Source: BRHc4a sp049323755
GTDB lineage: Bacteria > Bacillota > Desulfotomaculia > Desulfotomaculales > Desulfocucumaceae
Reading direction: 5' to 3'
Length of the DNA: 64,000 nucleotides
NCBI GenBank assembly: GCA_049323755.1
Contig: JBMOPE010000026.1
Location: 415,024-479,023, forward strand
Positions 33,671 through 41,927 of the stretch are shown one piece after another (position 1 is the first letter of the stretch; each line of letters starts with the position of its first letter). A program made the translations under genes and the position numbers. The notes under the pieces were generated by a model. That model saw nothing but the letters and a program-made list of their open reading frames with translations, ran no database searches and was not told the origin of the DNA.

Positions 33671-34411
33671 TCAGGCTTTCCGGGCAACATAAAAGTGTCG
33701 CCTGCTTTTTGGATGTGGAGGGTCAAAGGTGAACCCGTCGTATACCGACAGCAGGTTAAAGCCCGCCCTGTTTAGCGCCTTCTCAATTTCTTCCTCAGTA
33801 TAACCTCTTTCCCGGTGTGTCTCAGAAAACTTCCTGTACAAATCCCCTTCCCTGACAAAGCAGGTTACATCTACCGACCATAGAGTTTCTGTATTGTCTA
33901 TAAAAGTGTTGTAAATAATGGTAATGTCTTCCTCATCTATCACCACAGGCTGTTTGTCGGAACTTCCTATCCACTTTATGGCATTAAGATCGAAAATAAG
34001 CATCCCGTCGGAATTAATATAGGACGACGCATTTATAAATATTTTTTCAATATCTTCGGGGTCCGTTATGTAGTTTAACCCGTCATGAAAACAGGTAACA
34101 AGGTCCACGGGGCTGTCTGGACAAAAATACCTCATGTCTCCCACATGGTATTCAATATTTAAACCCTTTACAGAAGATTTTTCTCTTGCCACTGCTATCA
34201 TTTCCGGGGACAGGTCAACGCCGACCGACCTGTAACCTTTTCTGGCAAAAGGTATAAGAGTGTTTCCGGTGCCACAGGCAAGATCCAGTACACTCCCCGG
34301 GCTGTAGCCATAGCGACCCGCTAAAGACTCCACATAGTCAATCCACCCGTCAAAGTCAACTCCGGAAACAAGTCTGTCATATACCGCGGACAGTCCCGCG
34401 TAACTTAGCAT
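33671..34411 (-). CDS. Class I SAM-dependent methyltransferase
   Basis: 246 aa. SAM-binding motif I VLDLACGTGN, motif II VGVDLSPEMIAVAREK and HVGDMRYF; C-terminal part is compatible with small-molecule methyltransferases. Substrate unknown. AGGAGG precedes ATG 34411. Upstream of the MTAP-like gene on the same strand (35 nt gap), so perhaps one transcript. Confidence 0.85.
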   Translation of the reverse strand: MLSYAGLSAVYDRLVSGVDFDGWIDYVESLAGRYGYSPGSVLDLACGTGNTLIPFARKGYRSVGVDLSPEMIAVAREKSSVKGLNIEYHVGDMRYFCPDSPVDLVTCFHDGLNYITDPEDIEKIFINASSYINSDGMLIFDLNAIKWIGSSDKQPVVIDEEDITIIYNTFIDNTETLWSVDVTCFVREGDLYRKFSETHRERGYTEEEIEKALNRAGFNLLSVYDGFTFDPPHPKSRRHFYVARKA

Positions 34412-34432
34412 AATGCATGTCCTCCTAACGGG

Positions 34433-34545
34433 TGCGGAATTGGGAATTGGGAATTAGGAATTAGTGTTACAATTTTATTACCGCATTACGCCTTTATAAA
34501 TCTCCAATTCGTAATTCACGTTTACGGGCGGGCCTCGGATTCCCA
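34433..34545. repeat. GGAATTGGG-armed element
   Basis: GGAATTGGGAATTGGGAATT arm at 34437, then core ACAATTTTATTACCGCATTA related to those at 24405, 60150 and 62111, ending with a shortened right arm TCTCCAATTCGTAATTC. Lies between adk and the methyltransferase. Confidence 0.75.
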
Positions 34546-34563
34546 ACCCCTATGCGTTATACA

Positions 34564-34588
34564 AAAACCCCGGATACACCGGGGTTTT
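34564..34588 (-). terminator. Terminator of adk
   Basis: AAAACCCCGG-TGTAT-CCGGGGTTTTT on the minus strand, just after the adk stop. Confidence 0.92.
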
Positions 34589-34594
34589 CATCAG

Positions 34595-35239
34595 TTATTT
34601 TTTAAGGGCGCTTACTATGTCTTCCAGAACCTTCTTAATCTCCTGATCTCCGTTTACATCCAGGAGAAGACCCTTTTCCTTATAGTAGTCGATAAGGGGC
34701 TGTGTCTTGTCCTGGTATGCCTTAAGCCTTGTTCCTACCGATTCCTCGTTGTCATCGCTGCGCTGATAGAGCTCGCCGTCGCAGGTGTTGCACTTGCCCT
34801 CGGTTTTCGGAGGATTAAAGAGAACATGATATGAAGCTCCGCAGCCCTTGCAAACCCTGCGGCCGGTCAGGCGGGCCATAAGCTTGTCAAGAGGAACCAC
34901 GATATTAATTACACCATCCAGCTTTATGCCAAGAGTGCCAAGGGTTGCATCCAGCGCACCGGCCTGCTCCACGGTCCTTGGAAAACCGTCAAGAAGGAAT
35001 CCTCCCTTTGTATCCGGCTGTGAAAGCCTTTCCTTGACCATACCTATAACTACCTCGTCAGGAACAAGAGCTCCCTGGTCCATGTATTCCTTGGCTTTTT
35101 TGCCCATTTCGGTGCCCTGCTTTATGGCCTCGCGGAACATATCCCCGGTGGAGATGTGAACAATGTTCAGTTCTTTTACCAGTACTTCAGCCTGGGTTCC
35201 TTTGCCAGCGCCTGGCGGTCCCATGATAAGTAAATTCAA
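34595..35239 (-). CDS. adk: Adenylate kinase
   Basis: 214 aa; interconverts ATP, ADP and AMP in the cytoplasm. P-loop GPPGAGKGTQ near residue 7, AMP-binding DGFPRT, and a LID with CKGC...CNTC, four cysteines for Zn as in Gram-positive enzymes. I choose TTG 35239 (reading NLLIMGPPG after the initiator), 5 nt from GAGGGGA; the longer frame adds 18 residues without a ribosome binding site. The gene stands alone rather than in the ribosomal protein operon. Confidence 0.95.
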   Translation of the reverse strand: MNLLIMGPPGAGKGTQAEVLVKELNIVHISTGDMFREAIKQGTEMGKKAKEYMDQGALVPDEVVIGMVKERLSQPDTKGGFLLDGFPRTVEQAGALDATLGTLGIKLDGVINIVVPLDKLMARLTGRRVCKGCGASYHVLFNPPKTEGKCNTCDGELYQRSDDNEESVGTRLKAYQDKTQPLIDYYKEKGLLLDVNGDQEIKKVLEDIVSALKK

Positions 35240-35401
35240 AACCAATCCCCTCCCATGTATTATTGTTATCTGAATATAAATTATATCATGCATGTCCCTT
35301 TTCAGGAAAGATTTTATTGCCGTTCATAAACATGCTAAGCAGCTCCTCTGGCTTATTGTTCCATAATACTTTTGTAACCTTCGGATGGAGTTGATAACAA
35401 C

Positions 35402-35436
35402 AAAAAACCCACTCGGCTTTGTACCGAATGGGTTTC
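35402..35436 (-). terminator. Terminator after tRNA-Pro
   Basis: AAACCCATTCGG, loop, CCGAGTGGGTTTTTTG on the minus strand, immediately after the tRNA. Confidence 0.88.
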
Positions 35437-35441
35437 AAAAC

Positions 35442-35518
35442 TGGTCGGGACGACACGACTTGAACGTGCGGCCTCACGGTCCCGAACCGTGCGCTCTACC
35501 AAACTGAGCTACGTCCCG
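35442..35518 (-). tRNA. tRNA-Pro (anticodon CGG)
   Basis: 77 nt with an encoded 3' CCA. Acceptor stem CGGGACG / CGTCCCG; D arm GTAGCTCAGTTTGGTAGAGC; anticodon stem CACGG / CCGTG with loop TTCGGGA, so anticodon CGG reading proline codon CCG; T loop GTTCAAGTC. Single tRNA with its own terminator. Confidence 0.96.
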
Positions 35519-35593
35519 AATATCCTTTTCAAATCGCAAATACCATTATGCATTAAAACAGCGTTAAAGTCAAGTATCTAAAAGCTGGGATGA

Positions 35594-36073
35594 CTACGTT
35601 ACCGCCACTATAAACCAGATAATCATGCCGGCCTCAATCAGCAGCTTAAAAGCCATCCCGCCGATCATGCCAATTATGGTTCCCAAACCGGTTCTGACCG
35701 CCGAGTTAAGCGGCTTCTGGGCTACAACCTCCCCGGCTACGGCCCCTATAAACGGACCAAATACAATTCCCAGGGGGCCAAGTAAAATAAAACCGAAAAT
35801 TAGTCCCGCCAGACCCCCTAGCATAGCCGACCTGGAACCGCCGTATTTCTTTACCCCCCAGGCAGCAGCGGCATAGTCAATTAAAAAAACCAGCCCCACA
35901 GCCAGCCCCTGGCCGATAAAAAACCACACCGGCAGATTCTCAAACCCTGCAATGAGCCCGTATAAAAGCATTCCTATCCAAATAAGCGGAGCTCCCGGCA
36001 GAGCCGGTAAAATGGTGCCCGCCAGGCCGGCGGCAAAAAAGAGAACCGCAACTATTCCACCCAGAACACTCAT
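35594..36073 (-). CDS. DUF456 family membrane protein
   Basis: 159 aa, four to five transmembrane segments with Gly/Pro-rich loops: LAGTILPALPGAPLIWIG and FGPFIGAVAGE are typical of DUF456. Function unknown. Its start ATG 36073 is preceded by GGGAGGG. No partner gene. Confidence 0.85.
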   Translation of the reverse strand: MSVLGGIVAVLFFAAGLAGTILPALPGAPLIWIGMLLYGLIAGFENLPVWFFIGQGLAVGLVFLIDYAAAAWGVKKYGGSRSAMLGGLAGLIFGFILLGPLGIVFGPFIGAVAGEVVAQKPLNSAVRTGLGTIIGMIGGMAFKLLIEAGMIIWFIVAVT

Positions 36074-36237
36074 CTTTCCATCCCTCCCAGGTACTTATTA
36101 TAATAATTTTATTATATTTTTTTTGCCTTGTCTTTGTTTTAATTATTATTTATTTTTCCCTTCGACAACTTATTCAACATTACATTTAAAAGTTATTATA
36201 TGGCTTTTTGACAGACTTAACTTTCATTAATTTTTCC

Positions 36238-36282
36238 TTGACAAGCTTTCCATTAATTCATATGATAATGATAACCATTTTC
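36238..36282 (+). promoter_or_regulatory. SigA promoter with Fur box before the DUF2325 gene
   Basis: -35 TTGACA (36238-36243), 17-nt spacer, -10 TATGAT (36261-36266), with GATAATGATAACCATTTTC (36264-36282) matching 17 of 19 positions of the classical Fur box GATAATGATAATCATTATC. The operator overlaps -10, so repression when iron is plentiful is expected. Confidence 0.88.
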
Positions 36283-36301
36283 ATTTACGGGGGGTGATAC
36301 T

Positions 36302-36586
36302 TTGTCCATCTTTATAGTCGGTGGAGATAGTCTTGGAAACATCGGAGAAAACTTAAAAAGTTTAGGGTGTCAAACTATAACTCATTTCAAGGGTCGTAAA
36401 AATATTTGCAGCCGAAAATTACAAATCCCTTCTGGAACCGATCTTATTTTGATTTTAACAGATTTTGTTGACCATAACATCGCCAAAAGTATTCGCCATC
36501 ATGCCAAAAGCAAGTCAATACCTGTGTTATTTTCAAAAAGGTCATGGACCTATCTGTTTCCACGGATTAAACTTCATATGCCCTGA
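36302..36586 (+). CDS. DUF2325 family protein, probably iron-regulated
   Basis: 94 aa. SIFIVGGDSLGNIGENLKSLG, GRKN, TDLILILTDFVDHN and PVLFSKRSW are the DUF2325 blocks; the fold is a Rossmann-like nucleotide-binding or regulatory domain of unknown role. GGGGTG precedes the TTG start. A Fur-type operator upstream and the feo genes downstream, also Fur-boxed, link it to iron or redox status. Length is normal for the family. Confidence 0.85.
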   Translation: MSIFIVGGDSLGNIGENLKSLGCQTITHFKGRKNICSRKLQIPSGTDLILILTDFVDHNIAKSIRHHAKSKSIPVLFSKRSWTYLFPRIKLHMP

Positions 36587-36659
36587 ACTCTTATTAATAA
36601 CCCATGTTCATGAGCTAAATTGGAATCACTCCCCTATCTCATACTAAAAAATAACTTTA

Positions 36660-36742
36660 TTGACATTAAAACTGACAGGGAGTACAATGATAATGGTTCT
36701 CATTTTTATTCTCTTTTTGTAATGAAAATTACTATCATTATC
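36660..36742 (+). promoter_or_regulatory. SigA promoter and two Fur boxes before feoA
   Basis: -35 TTGACA (36660-36665), 17-nt spacer, -10 TACAAT (36683-36688). Fur-like box GATAATGGTTCTCATTTTT (36689-36707) covers the start region and a second, GAAAATTACTATCATTATC (36724-36742, 15 of 19 matches), follows. Tandem operators suggest tight iron repression of feoAB. Confidence 0.88.
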
Positions 36743-36784
36743 AGACAAATTTAATAATATCAGATTACATAAGGAGGTTGTTTT

Positions 36785-37003
36785 ATGACTCTGGACTTGG
36801 TGCAAAGGGGACAATCTTTTAGGATTACATCCATACCGGACAGGCAGGTGCGGGCTCAGGCCATCCGATTTGGAATAACCGAGGGAGAGGTTGTTAATTG
36901 TGAGGAAATAGTGCCTGCAGGACCTGTCGTGATTCGTAAGAACAAGCAGCTGCTGGCTCTTGGGCGGGGGCTGGCCAGACAGATAAGCGTTGAATTGAAA
37001 TAA
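36785..37003 (+). CDS. feoA: Ferrous iron transport protein A
   Basis: 72-aa SH3-like protein that supports FeoB. LDLVQRGQSFRITSIPD, RFGITEGEVVNCEEIVPAGPVVIR fits FeoA. AGGAGG precedes the ATG. First gene of feoA-feoB-zinc ribbon. Confidence 0.9.
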   Translation: MTLDLVQRGQSFRITSIPDRQVRAQAIRFGITEGEVVNCEEIVPAGPVVIRKNKQLLALGRGLARQISVELK

Positions 37004-37021
37004 GGAAGGAAGTGACCCCCA

Positions 37022-39004
37022 TTGGCACACTGTCATGGATCTATAGGCCTTAAAAATATACCTGAAGGGGCTAAAAAAATAGTCCTGGTAGGGAATCCAA
37101 ACACGGGAAAGTCAGTTTTTTTCAATTACTTTACCGGAATGTACGTGGATGTTTCCAATTACCCGGGAACAACCCTTGAAATCTCCCACGGTCTTTTTGG
37201 ACAGGATGTAATTATAGATACGCCGGGTGTATACGGAATATCCTCCTTTAACGATGAGGAGCGGATTGCAAGGGATATTATTCTTTCCGCCGATATGGCG
37301 GTTAATATTGTGGACGCTGTTCACCTGGAAAGGGACCTATTTCTGACCCAGCAGGTTATAGACACCGGCGTTCCTGTTATTGTTGCTTTAAACATGGTGG
37401 ACGAGGCCGGGCGGCAGGGCCTGCAGGTTGATGTTGATTTATTAAGTGATTTACTGGGTGTGCCTGTTATTCCGACCGTAGCCGTTCAAAAAAAAGGGCT
37501 TAATGAATTAAAGGAACGGCTTTCCTCTGCAAAAACAGGGCGGATGACCCAGGGACTGGAGCCACTGCTTAAACAGCTGATTAACAGAGTAGGAAGCCAG
37601 GGTGAAGCCCTTCTGGTGCTGGAAGGCGACCCGAATGTAGCCGGACGCCATGGCTTAGAGCCGGGAAACAGCCGTGAAGATATATATCTTAAAAGAAGAG
37701 AACAGGTAAACGATATTGTAAAGCATGTTTTAAAAGAAACTGCCAGTGGAGCTTCTTTTGGCAGTATGCTTGGACGATGGATGATCAAGCCACTCACGGG
37801 AATACCAATTCTTGCCCTGGCCCTTTACGCCATGTACCAGGTTATAGGTATATTTGTTGCCGGGACGGTGGTAGGCTTTACCGAAGAAACAATAATGCTT
37901 GAAAAGTACGAACCTGCAATACGGGGATTAATCAGCCGGTTTATAGCTGAGGAATCAGCCGTAGGCACTATTCTTATAGGGGAATTTGGCGTGCTAACCA
38001 TGACTGTTACATATATACTTGGATTGTTAATGCCCCTTGTGGTCGGATTTTATTTGTTTCTTTCCATATTTGAAGATTCCGGCTACCTCCCAAGGATTGC
38101 TACGCTGGTGGACCGCCTGTTAACTGGTGTTGGTCTTAATGGACGTGGAGTTATTCCTCTTATACTTGGGTTTGGCTGCGTGACAATGGCGACAATTACC
38201 ACCAGGCTTTTGGCCTCCGACCGGGAGCGCAGAATTGCCATCCTGCTTTTGGGTCTTACCATCCCCTGCTCCGCCCAGATGGGGGTAATAGCCGGTATGC
38301 TTGCGGCAATTGGAGGCCTTTATGTTGCGGTATACGCACTGGTAATATTTATGGTTCTCGTTATAATAGGAACTATATTAAACACCATTTTGCCGGGCAA
38401 GCCAACGGATCTGCTTATCGACCTTCCTCCACTGCGGCTTCCCAGGGTAGATAACGTACTTAAAAAAACCGGAACCAAATCCTATAATTTCTTAAAAGAG
38501 GCGTTTCCCCTGTTTGCCCTTGGTGCCTTTATCATAAGTTCCTTTCAGGTGACGGGCATTCTGGTCTTCTTGCAAAACATACTTGCACCACTGACTGTAG
38601 GCTGGTTAAACCTTCCCATAGAAGCATCCACTGCCTTTATAATGGGCATTGTAAGGCGTGATTTCGGAGCAGCCGGGTTATCGGGCATGACACTTACACC
38701 GGAACAAATTGTGGTAGCCCTGATAACCATCACTTTATTTGTTCCCTGCATAGCTTCAATACTAATACTTTTCAAGGAACGTTCCAAGGGAGAGGCTGCC
38801 TTGATTTGGGTAAGCAGCTGGGTAGTTGCATTCATTGTGGGAGGTATCGTTTCACAGCTTTTCAGAGCCTTCCAAGGAAACAGCCAGTTCGGGGGAACAA
38901 TTTATGTTATCCTGTCATTCTTTGGAGTAACCCTGGCAACAGTTATAGCGTGCTATCTGGCTAGGCGTGGTAAAACACAAAATGCAGCTGAAAGGGGCGC
39001 TTAA
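37022..39004 (+). CDS. feoB: Ferrous iron transporter FeoB
   Basis: 660 aa. N-terminal G domain with G1 GNPNTGKS, G2 NYPGTT, G3 DTPGVYG and G4 NMVDEA; then a membrane domain with two Gate regions. Imports Fe(II) across the cytoplasmic membrane. Start TTG 37022 with GGAAGGAAG upstream. The soluble part is followed by the usual helical GDI-like region. Two Fur boxes lie before the operon. Confidence 0.95.
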   Translation: MAHCHGSIGLKNIPEGAKKIVLVGNPNTGKSVFFNYFTGMYVDVSNYPGTTLEISHGLFGQDVIIDTPGVYGISSFNDEERIARDIILSADMAVNIVDAVHLERDLFLTQQVIDTGVPVIVALNMVDEAGRQGLQVDVDLLSDLLGVPVIPTVAVQKKGLNELKERLSSAKTGRMTQGLEPLLKQLINRVGSQGEALLVLEGDPNVAGRHGLEPGNSREDIYLKRREQVNDIVKHVLKETASGASFGSMLGRWMIKPLTGIPILALALYAMYQVIGIFVAGTVVGFTEETIMLEKYEPAIRGLISRFIAEESAVGTILIGEFGVLTMTVTYILGLLMPLVVGFYLFLSIFEDSGYLPRIATLVDRLLTGVGLNGRGVIPLILGFGCVTMATITTRLLASDRERRIAILLLGLTIPCSAQMGVIAGMLAAIGGLYVAVYALVIFMVLVIIGTILNTILPGKPTDLLIDLPPLRLPRVDNVLKKTGTKSYNFLKEAFPLFALGAFIISSFQVTGILVFLQNILAPLTVGWLNLPIEASTAFIMGIVRRDFGAAGLSGMTLTPEQIVVALITITLFVPCIASILILFKERSKGEAALIWVSSWVVAFIVGGIVSQLFRAFQGNSQFGGTIYVILSFFGVTLATVIACYLARRGKTQNAAERGA

Positions 39005-39006
39005 CT

Positions 39007-39192
39007 TTGGATAAACTATCTCATGCAGAGGTAAAAAAATGTCCTCAGTGCGGCTACATTGATGAAAATATTTTGTCCCAGCGCTGCCCCCGCTGCTTCA
39101 AGTCCTTTTATACTCCGGCCGGATGTTGTGGTAACTGCAGCAATTGCGGGACAGAGCACAATAAGAAGCCTGTGCGAGAGTGCAGAGAATAA
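39007..39192 (+). CDS. Zinc-ribbon-like Cys-rich small protein in the feo operon
   Basis: 61 aa with ten cysteines: CPQCGY...CPRC gives a zinc ribbon, followed by CCGNCSNC. TTG start 2 nt after feoB, so translationally linked. It occupies the place where other bacteria have FeoC or FeoB-associated Cys-rich proteins; it may bind Fe, Zn or a cluster, but is not a FeoC by sequence. Confidence 0.7.
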   Translation: MDKLSHAEVKKCPQCGYIDENILSQRCPRCFKSFYTPAGCCGNCSNCGTEHNKKPVRECRE

Positions 39193-39208
39193 ATGCTGGT
39201 AAATAGCC

Positions 39209-39242
39209 GGGGCTGTCCCCAAAAAAATGGGACAGCCCCCTT
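39209..39242. terminator. Terminator after the feo operon
   Basis: GGGGCTGTCCC, loop CAAAAAAAT, GGGACAGCCCC then CTTT. Also ends the convergent 46-aa gene. Confidence 0.85.
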
Positions 39243-39260
39243 TCACATTATATTAACCTG

Positions 39261-39401
39261 TTATTCGCAGGGCTCGCAGCATCCGGCTTCTTCTTCCGCC
39301 TCACATGCGGTAGCACCACATGGGCCGCATCCCTCCTGCACATCAACTTCCTGCCTGGGGCAGTCATCAGTAATGGTATCCCTTCTTTCTTTGGCAGTCA
39401 C
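39261..39401 (-). CDS. Small acidic Cys-rich peptide (46 aa)
   Basis: GTG start preceded by GGAGG 8 nt upstream; not reported by length-limited ORF finding. Reads MTAKERRDTITDDCPRQEV and then GCGPCGATACEAEEEAGCCEPCE: eight cysteines, strongly acidic, no hydrophobic segment. Convergent with the feo operon, whose terminator it shares. Looks like a metal-binding or modified peptide; not recognised. Confidence 0.6.
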   Translation of the reverse strand: MTAKERRDTITDDCPRQEVDVQEGCGPCGATACEAEEEAGCCEPCE

Positions 39402-39480
39402 TAATATCACCTCCGGGTTTATTGTTGCCCGGAAAAAGCATTTTTAATGCTGAAAATATGTTTTTTGTCGCCAATTAACT

Positions 39481-39873
39481 TTAATCTGTCAAGTTCTTAT
39501 CTTTTATTAAGTGTAAAAGTCTGACACCGCAATCCCTTGTATTTTTTAAAAGCTTTTCTATATCGTCCGGACTGGCATTATTAATATGAAGTCCAGCCGC
39601 CACACTTACAGGGCTTCCTGTTACCCTGGCGATCATTTCCGCCAGAGGCTTTGCGGCCTCATCATCCTTGTGCCCCACCAGGGGCAAAACTGAACTGGTG
39701 CAGCTGGCTTCTGTTGGGTTAGCCAGGCTCGGCCTGGGCACCGAAAGAACCACAGCCCCCAGGTGCGGCTTATCTCCCCCCAGCAGGGCACATATTATTC
39801 CATCCTCTGTTACCGTAGCAGAGAGTATAACCCTATGTTTACCGCTGCCGCTTTCAACAGCCAGCTGACGCAT
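39481..39873 (-). CDS. LpdD-like protein (prenylated-flavin chaperone family)
   Basis: 130 aa. I recall this pattern, GAVVLSVPRPSL...SSVLPLVGHKDDEAAKPLAEMIAR...VAAGLHINNAS, from LpdD, the small subunit associated with UbiD-like gallate decarboxylase; the family is described as a prenyl-FMN chaperone. A UbiD-type decarboxylase, MqnL, is encoded 11 kb away. Not in an operon with a decarboxylase. Assignment from memory, moderate confidence. Confidence 0.6.
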   Translation of the reverse strand: MRQLAVESGSGKHRVILSATVTEDGIICALLGGDKPHLGAVVLSVPRPSLANPTEASCTSSVLPLVGHKDDEAAKPLAEMIARVTGSPVSVAAGLHINNASPDDIEKLLKNTRDCGVRLLHLIKDKNLTD

Positions 39874-39987
39874 AATCCACCACCAAACATATTTTTTTTA
39901 TGCAGTGAGGTTTTTCGACCGACTTCTCGGGCAAGCTGTGATAACCTTTAATATATACATATTTTAACATTTGAGGGGGCAACGGCT

Positions 39988-40197
39988 GTGGATAATAAAC
40001 CGCCCGAAGGCGGGTATATACCGCCGACTTACCTGCACTGCTTTAAATATCACCTTACCCGCACCAGCCGGGAAAACGTCAGGGAAAGGGATACAAAGCT
40101 TCTCAAGTATATTAGGTCCCTCCAGGAATCACGAGCCGCCCCGAACAGATCCGGGCTATTCCGGTCGTTCATTCCCGGAGTCCGAAAGCACTTCTAA
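39988..40197 (+). CDS. Hypothetical small basic protein
   Basis: 69 aa, GTG start with GAGGGGG 7 nt upstream; basic (RTSRENVRERDTKLLKYIRSL). Its end overlaps the 3' end of the minus-strand methyltransferase by 29 nt. Not recognised; might be spurious despite the ribosome binding site. Confidence 0.4.
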   Translation: MDNKPPEGGYIPPTYLHCFKYHLTRTSRENVRERDTKLLKYIRSLQESRAAPNRSGLFRSFIPGVRKHF

Positions 40198-41323
40198 AAC
40201 CGGTAAGCATAGGCCTTGAGTCAAAGCCCTTATACTGGGCCGCCACCTTGAATACCTCCCCCATTCCCCCCGGCATTAACAGCTGCTTTACAGCCGCTAT
40301 ACTTTTGGAGTAGGCGGTGTCAAACCCATAAGAGCCGTCCGGGGGGCTGAGGTAACTCATTATGTTCATATTCATCAGAAAGCGCGACTGGGTAGTAAAG
40401 CCGGCCTCCTTTAAACCCTCCTCCCTTCCCCAGCCCAGCAGGGCAGAAAAGTTAACATGGGAGGTTATATCACTGCTGCCGGGGTTCCCGTACAGGTCAT
40501 CTTCCAGCCTGTGCTTCCGGAAGGAACGTATAGTACCTGACGGCCTGTCCGGGGTGTACAGCCCCTGCGAGGTGTCCCCGTAGTCTATAGTAACAACAAA
40601 GCCGCTTCCCAGAGTCCTGGCCACCTCTTTAACCCAGCCGCGCACGGCCATATTTACCTCTATTGAATAACCCTCCTCAAGGCTTATGCCGAAGCGGCTT
40701 ATGTATTCTTCAAGATCCGGAGTTGAGAGCCTGTCCTTATATTCACGCAGCTCTCCACCCTCAAAGGCAACCCAGATCTCTTTAAGCTCCCCGCCTTCCA
40801 TAACAACCCGGTGAACCGGAAAGGCATCAAGTAATTCATTTGAAAAAACGCATCCCGTAAGCGTTCCCGGCTCTATACTCTCAGTGTCGTCCTCCCACTC
40901 TATTCCCCTGCCCGGTTCGGCCCCTGCCAGGGAGTTTTCCTGGCAGCTTCTCATGGACGGGCTCTTTTCAATTATCAGGTACTTTAAGGCCTCATTCAAA
41001 TCTCTGTGCTGCTCTGCTATTTTTTTTAGCATGTCCCTGGCCAGGTTTCCCTTTCCCGCGCCGAACTCCAGTATTGTCCAACTTGGAGGACATCCGGCGG
41101 CACTCCACATCTCCCTAATCTGATCAGCCACAGCCATGCCAAAAACCCGGCTTACATCGGGGCTGGTATAAAAATCACCCTCTGTCCCGATTTTCTCCCC
41201 CTGCCTCATGTAATAACCCTCTACCGGATGGTAAAGTGCAAGGTCCATGTATTCCTTAAAGGTCACTGAACCCTTTTTCCTTATCACTTCGATTATTTCA
41301 TTGCCGCTGTTTTTACCACCCAT
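40169..41323 (-). CDS. MidA/NDUFAF7-like SAM-dependent methyltransferase
   Basis: 384 aa from ATG 41323 (GGAGG 9 nt upstream; the longer frame has none). TFKEYMDLALYHPVEGYY, ILEFGAGKGNLARDML (SAM motif I) and SNELLDAFPVHRV are the signature blocks of PF02636. The eukaryotic relative methylates an arginine of complex I subunit NDUFS2; the bacterial target is not known. Confidence 0.85.
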   Translation of the reverse strand: MGGKNSGNEIIEVIRKKGSVTFKEYMDLALYHPVEGYYMRQGEKIGTEGDFYTSPDVSRVFGMAVADQIREMWSAAGCPPSWTILEFGAGKGNLARDMLKKIAEQHRDLNEALKYLIIEKSPSMRSCQENSLAGAEPGRGIEWEDDTESIEPGTLTGCVFSNELLDAFPVHRVVMEGGELKEIWVAFEGGELREYKDRLSTPDLEEYISRFGISLEEGYSIEVNMAVRGWVKEVARTLGSGFVVTIDYGDTSQGLYTPDRPSGTIRSFRKHRLEDDLYGNPGSSDITSHVNFSALLGWGREEGLKEAGFTTQSRFLMNMNIMSYLSPPDGSYGFDTAYSKSIAAVKQLLMPGGMGEVFKVAAQYKGFDSRPMLTGFRSAFGLRE

Positions 41324-41441
41324 TACCGTAACCTCCGAAAATTCTGAAAAGATAAATTTGTACAAAATATTGCCTTGACCAGGAATTTATAGGCTATAAT
41401 ATATTAATCGCATCTTTTTAAAGGAGGGGGTTGTTAACCAT

Positions 41442-41909
41442 ATGTTTCCAGTATCAGTAACACGCGGGAGAACCCTTATTGGCAGACTAAACAAAGGAGA
41501 CGACCTGATCAACACCCTTAACAGCCTTTGCACCGAAGCAAATATCCGTCTTGGCAAAATACAGGCCATAGGCGCGGTCAGTAAGGCGGTGGTAGGATTC
41601 TACATGCAGGAGCCCAGAGATTACGTTACCCTCGATTATGATTACCACCAGGAAATAATAAGTCTTCAGGGCAATATATCCATTAAGGACGGACAGCCTG
41701 AAATCCATGCCCATATTGCCCTTTCCAACGGCCAGGGCAAACTCTATGGAGGGCACCTCATGGAGGGCACAATTGTTTTCTCCTGTGAATATATCATTAA
41801 TGAATTTATTCCTGAAATAGCCGATGTCAAGGATGATTCAGAGGACAACACCTTTACCAGGACCTTAGATGATGATACAGGGCTATACCTCTGGCCGAAA
41901 GACATTTAG
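41442..41909 (+). CDS. PPC/DUF296 domain protein
   Basis: 155 aa. PPC fold with IGAVSKAVVGFY and the metal-binding pattern HAHIAL...YGGHL (three histidines). Bacterial homologues are small trimeric proteins, some DNA-binding. Extended acidic C-terminus DVKDDSEDNT. GGAGG precedes ATG. Divergent from the methyltransferase. Confidence 0.85.
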   Translation: MFPVSVTRGRTLIGRLNKGDDLINTLNSLCTEANIRLGKIQAIGAVSKAVVGFYMQEPRDYVTLDYDYHQEIISLQGNISIKDGQPEIHAHIALSNGQGKLYGGHLMEGTIVFSCEYIINEFIPEIADVKDDSEDNTFTRTLDDDTGLYLWPKDI

Positions 41910-41927
41910 ACTCACGGGTAATACTTA

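Noticed and set aside
35286..35477. 63-codon minus-strand ORF
   Set aside because: It runs through the tRNA-Pro gene and its terminator; no ribosome binding site.
36644..37036. 130-codon minus-strand ORF over the feoA region
   Set aside because: It covers the feoA promoter with two Fur boxes and all of feoA on the opposite strand; product shows no pattern.
39193..39447. 84-codon plus-strand ORF after the feo zinc ribbon
   Set aside because: It reads through the terminator hairpin and is antisense to the 46-aa gene, which has the better ribosome binding site.
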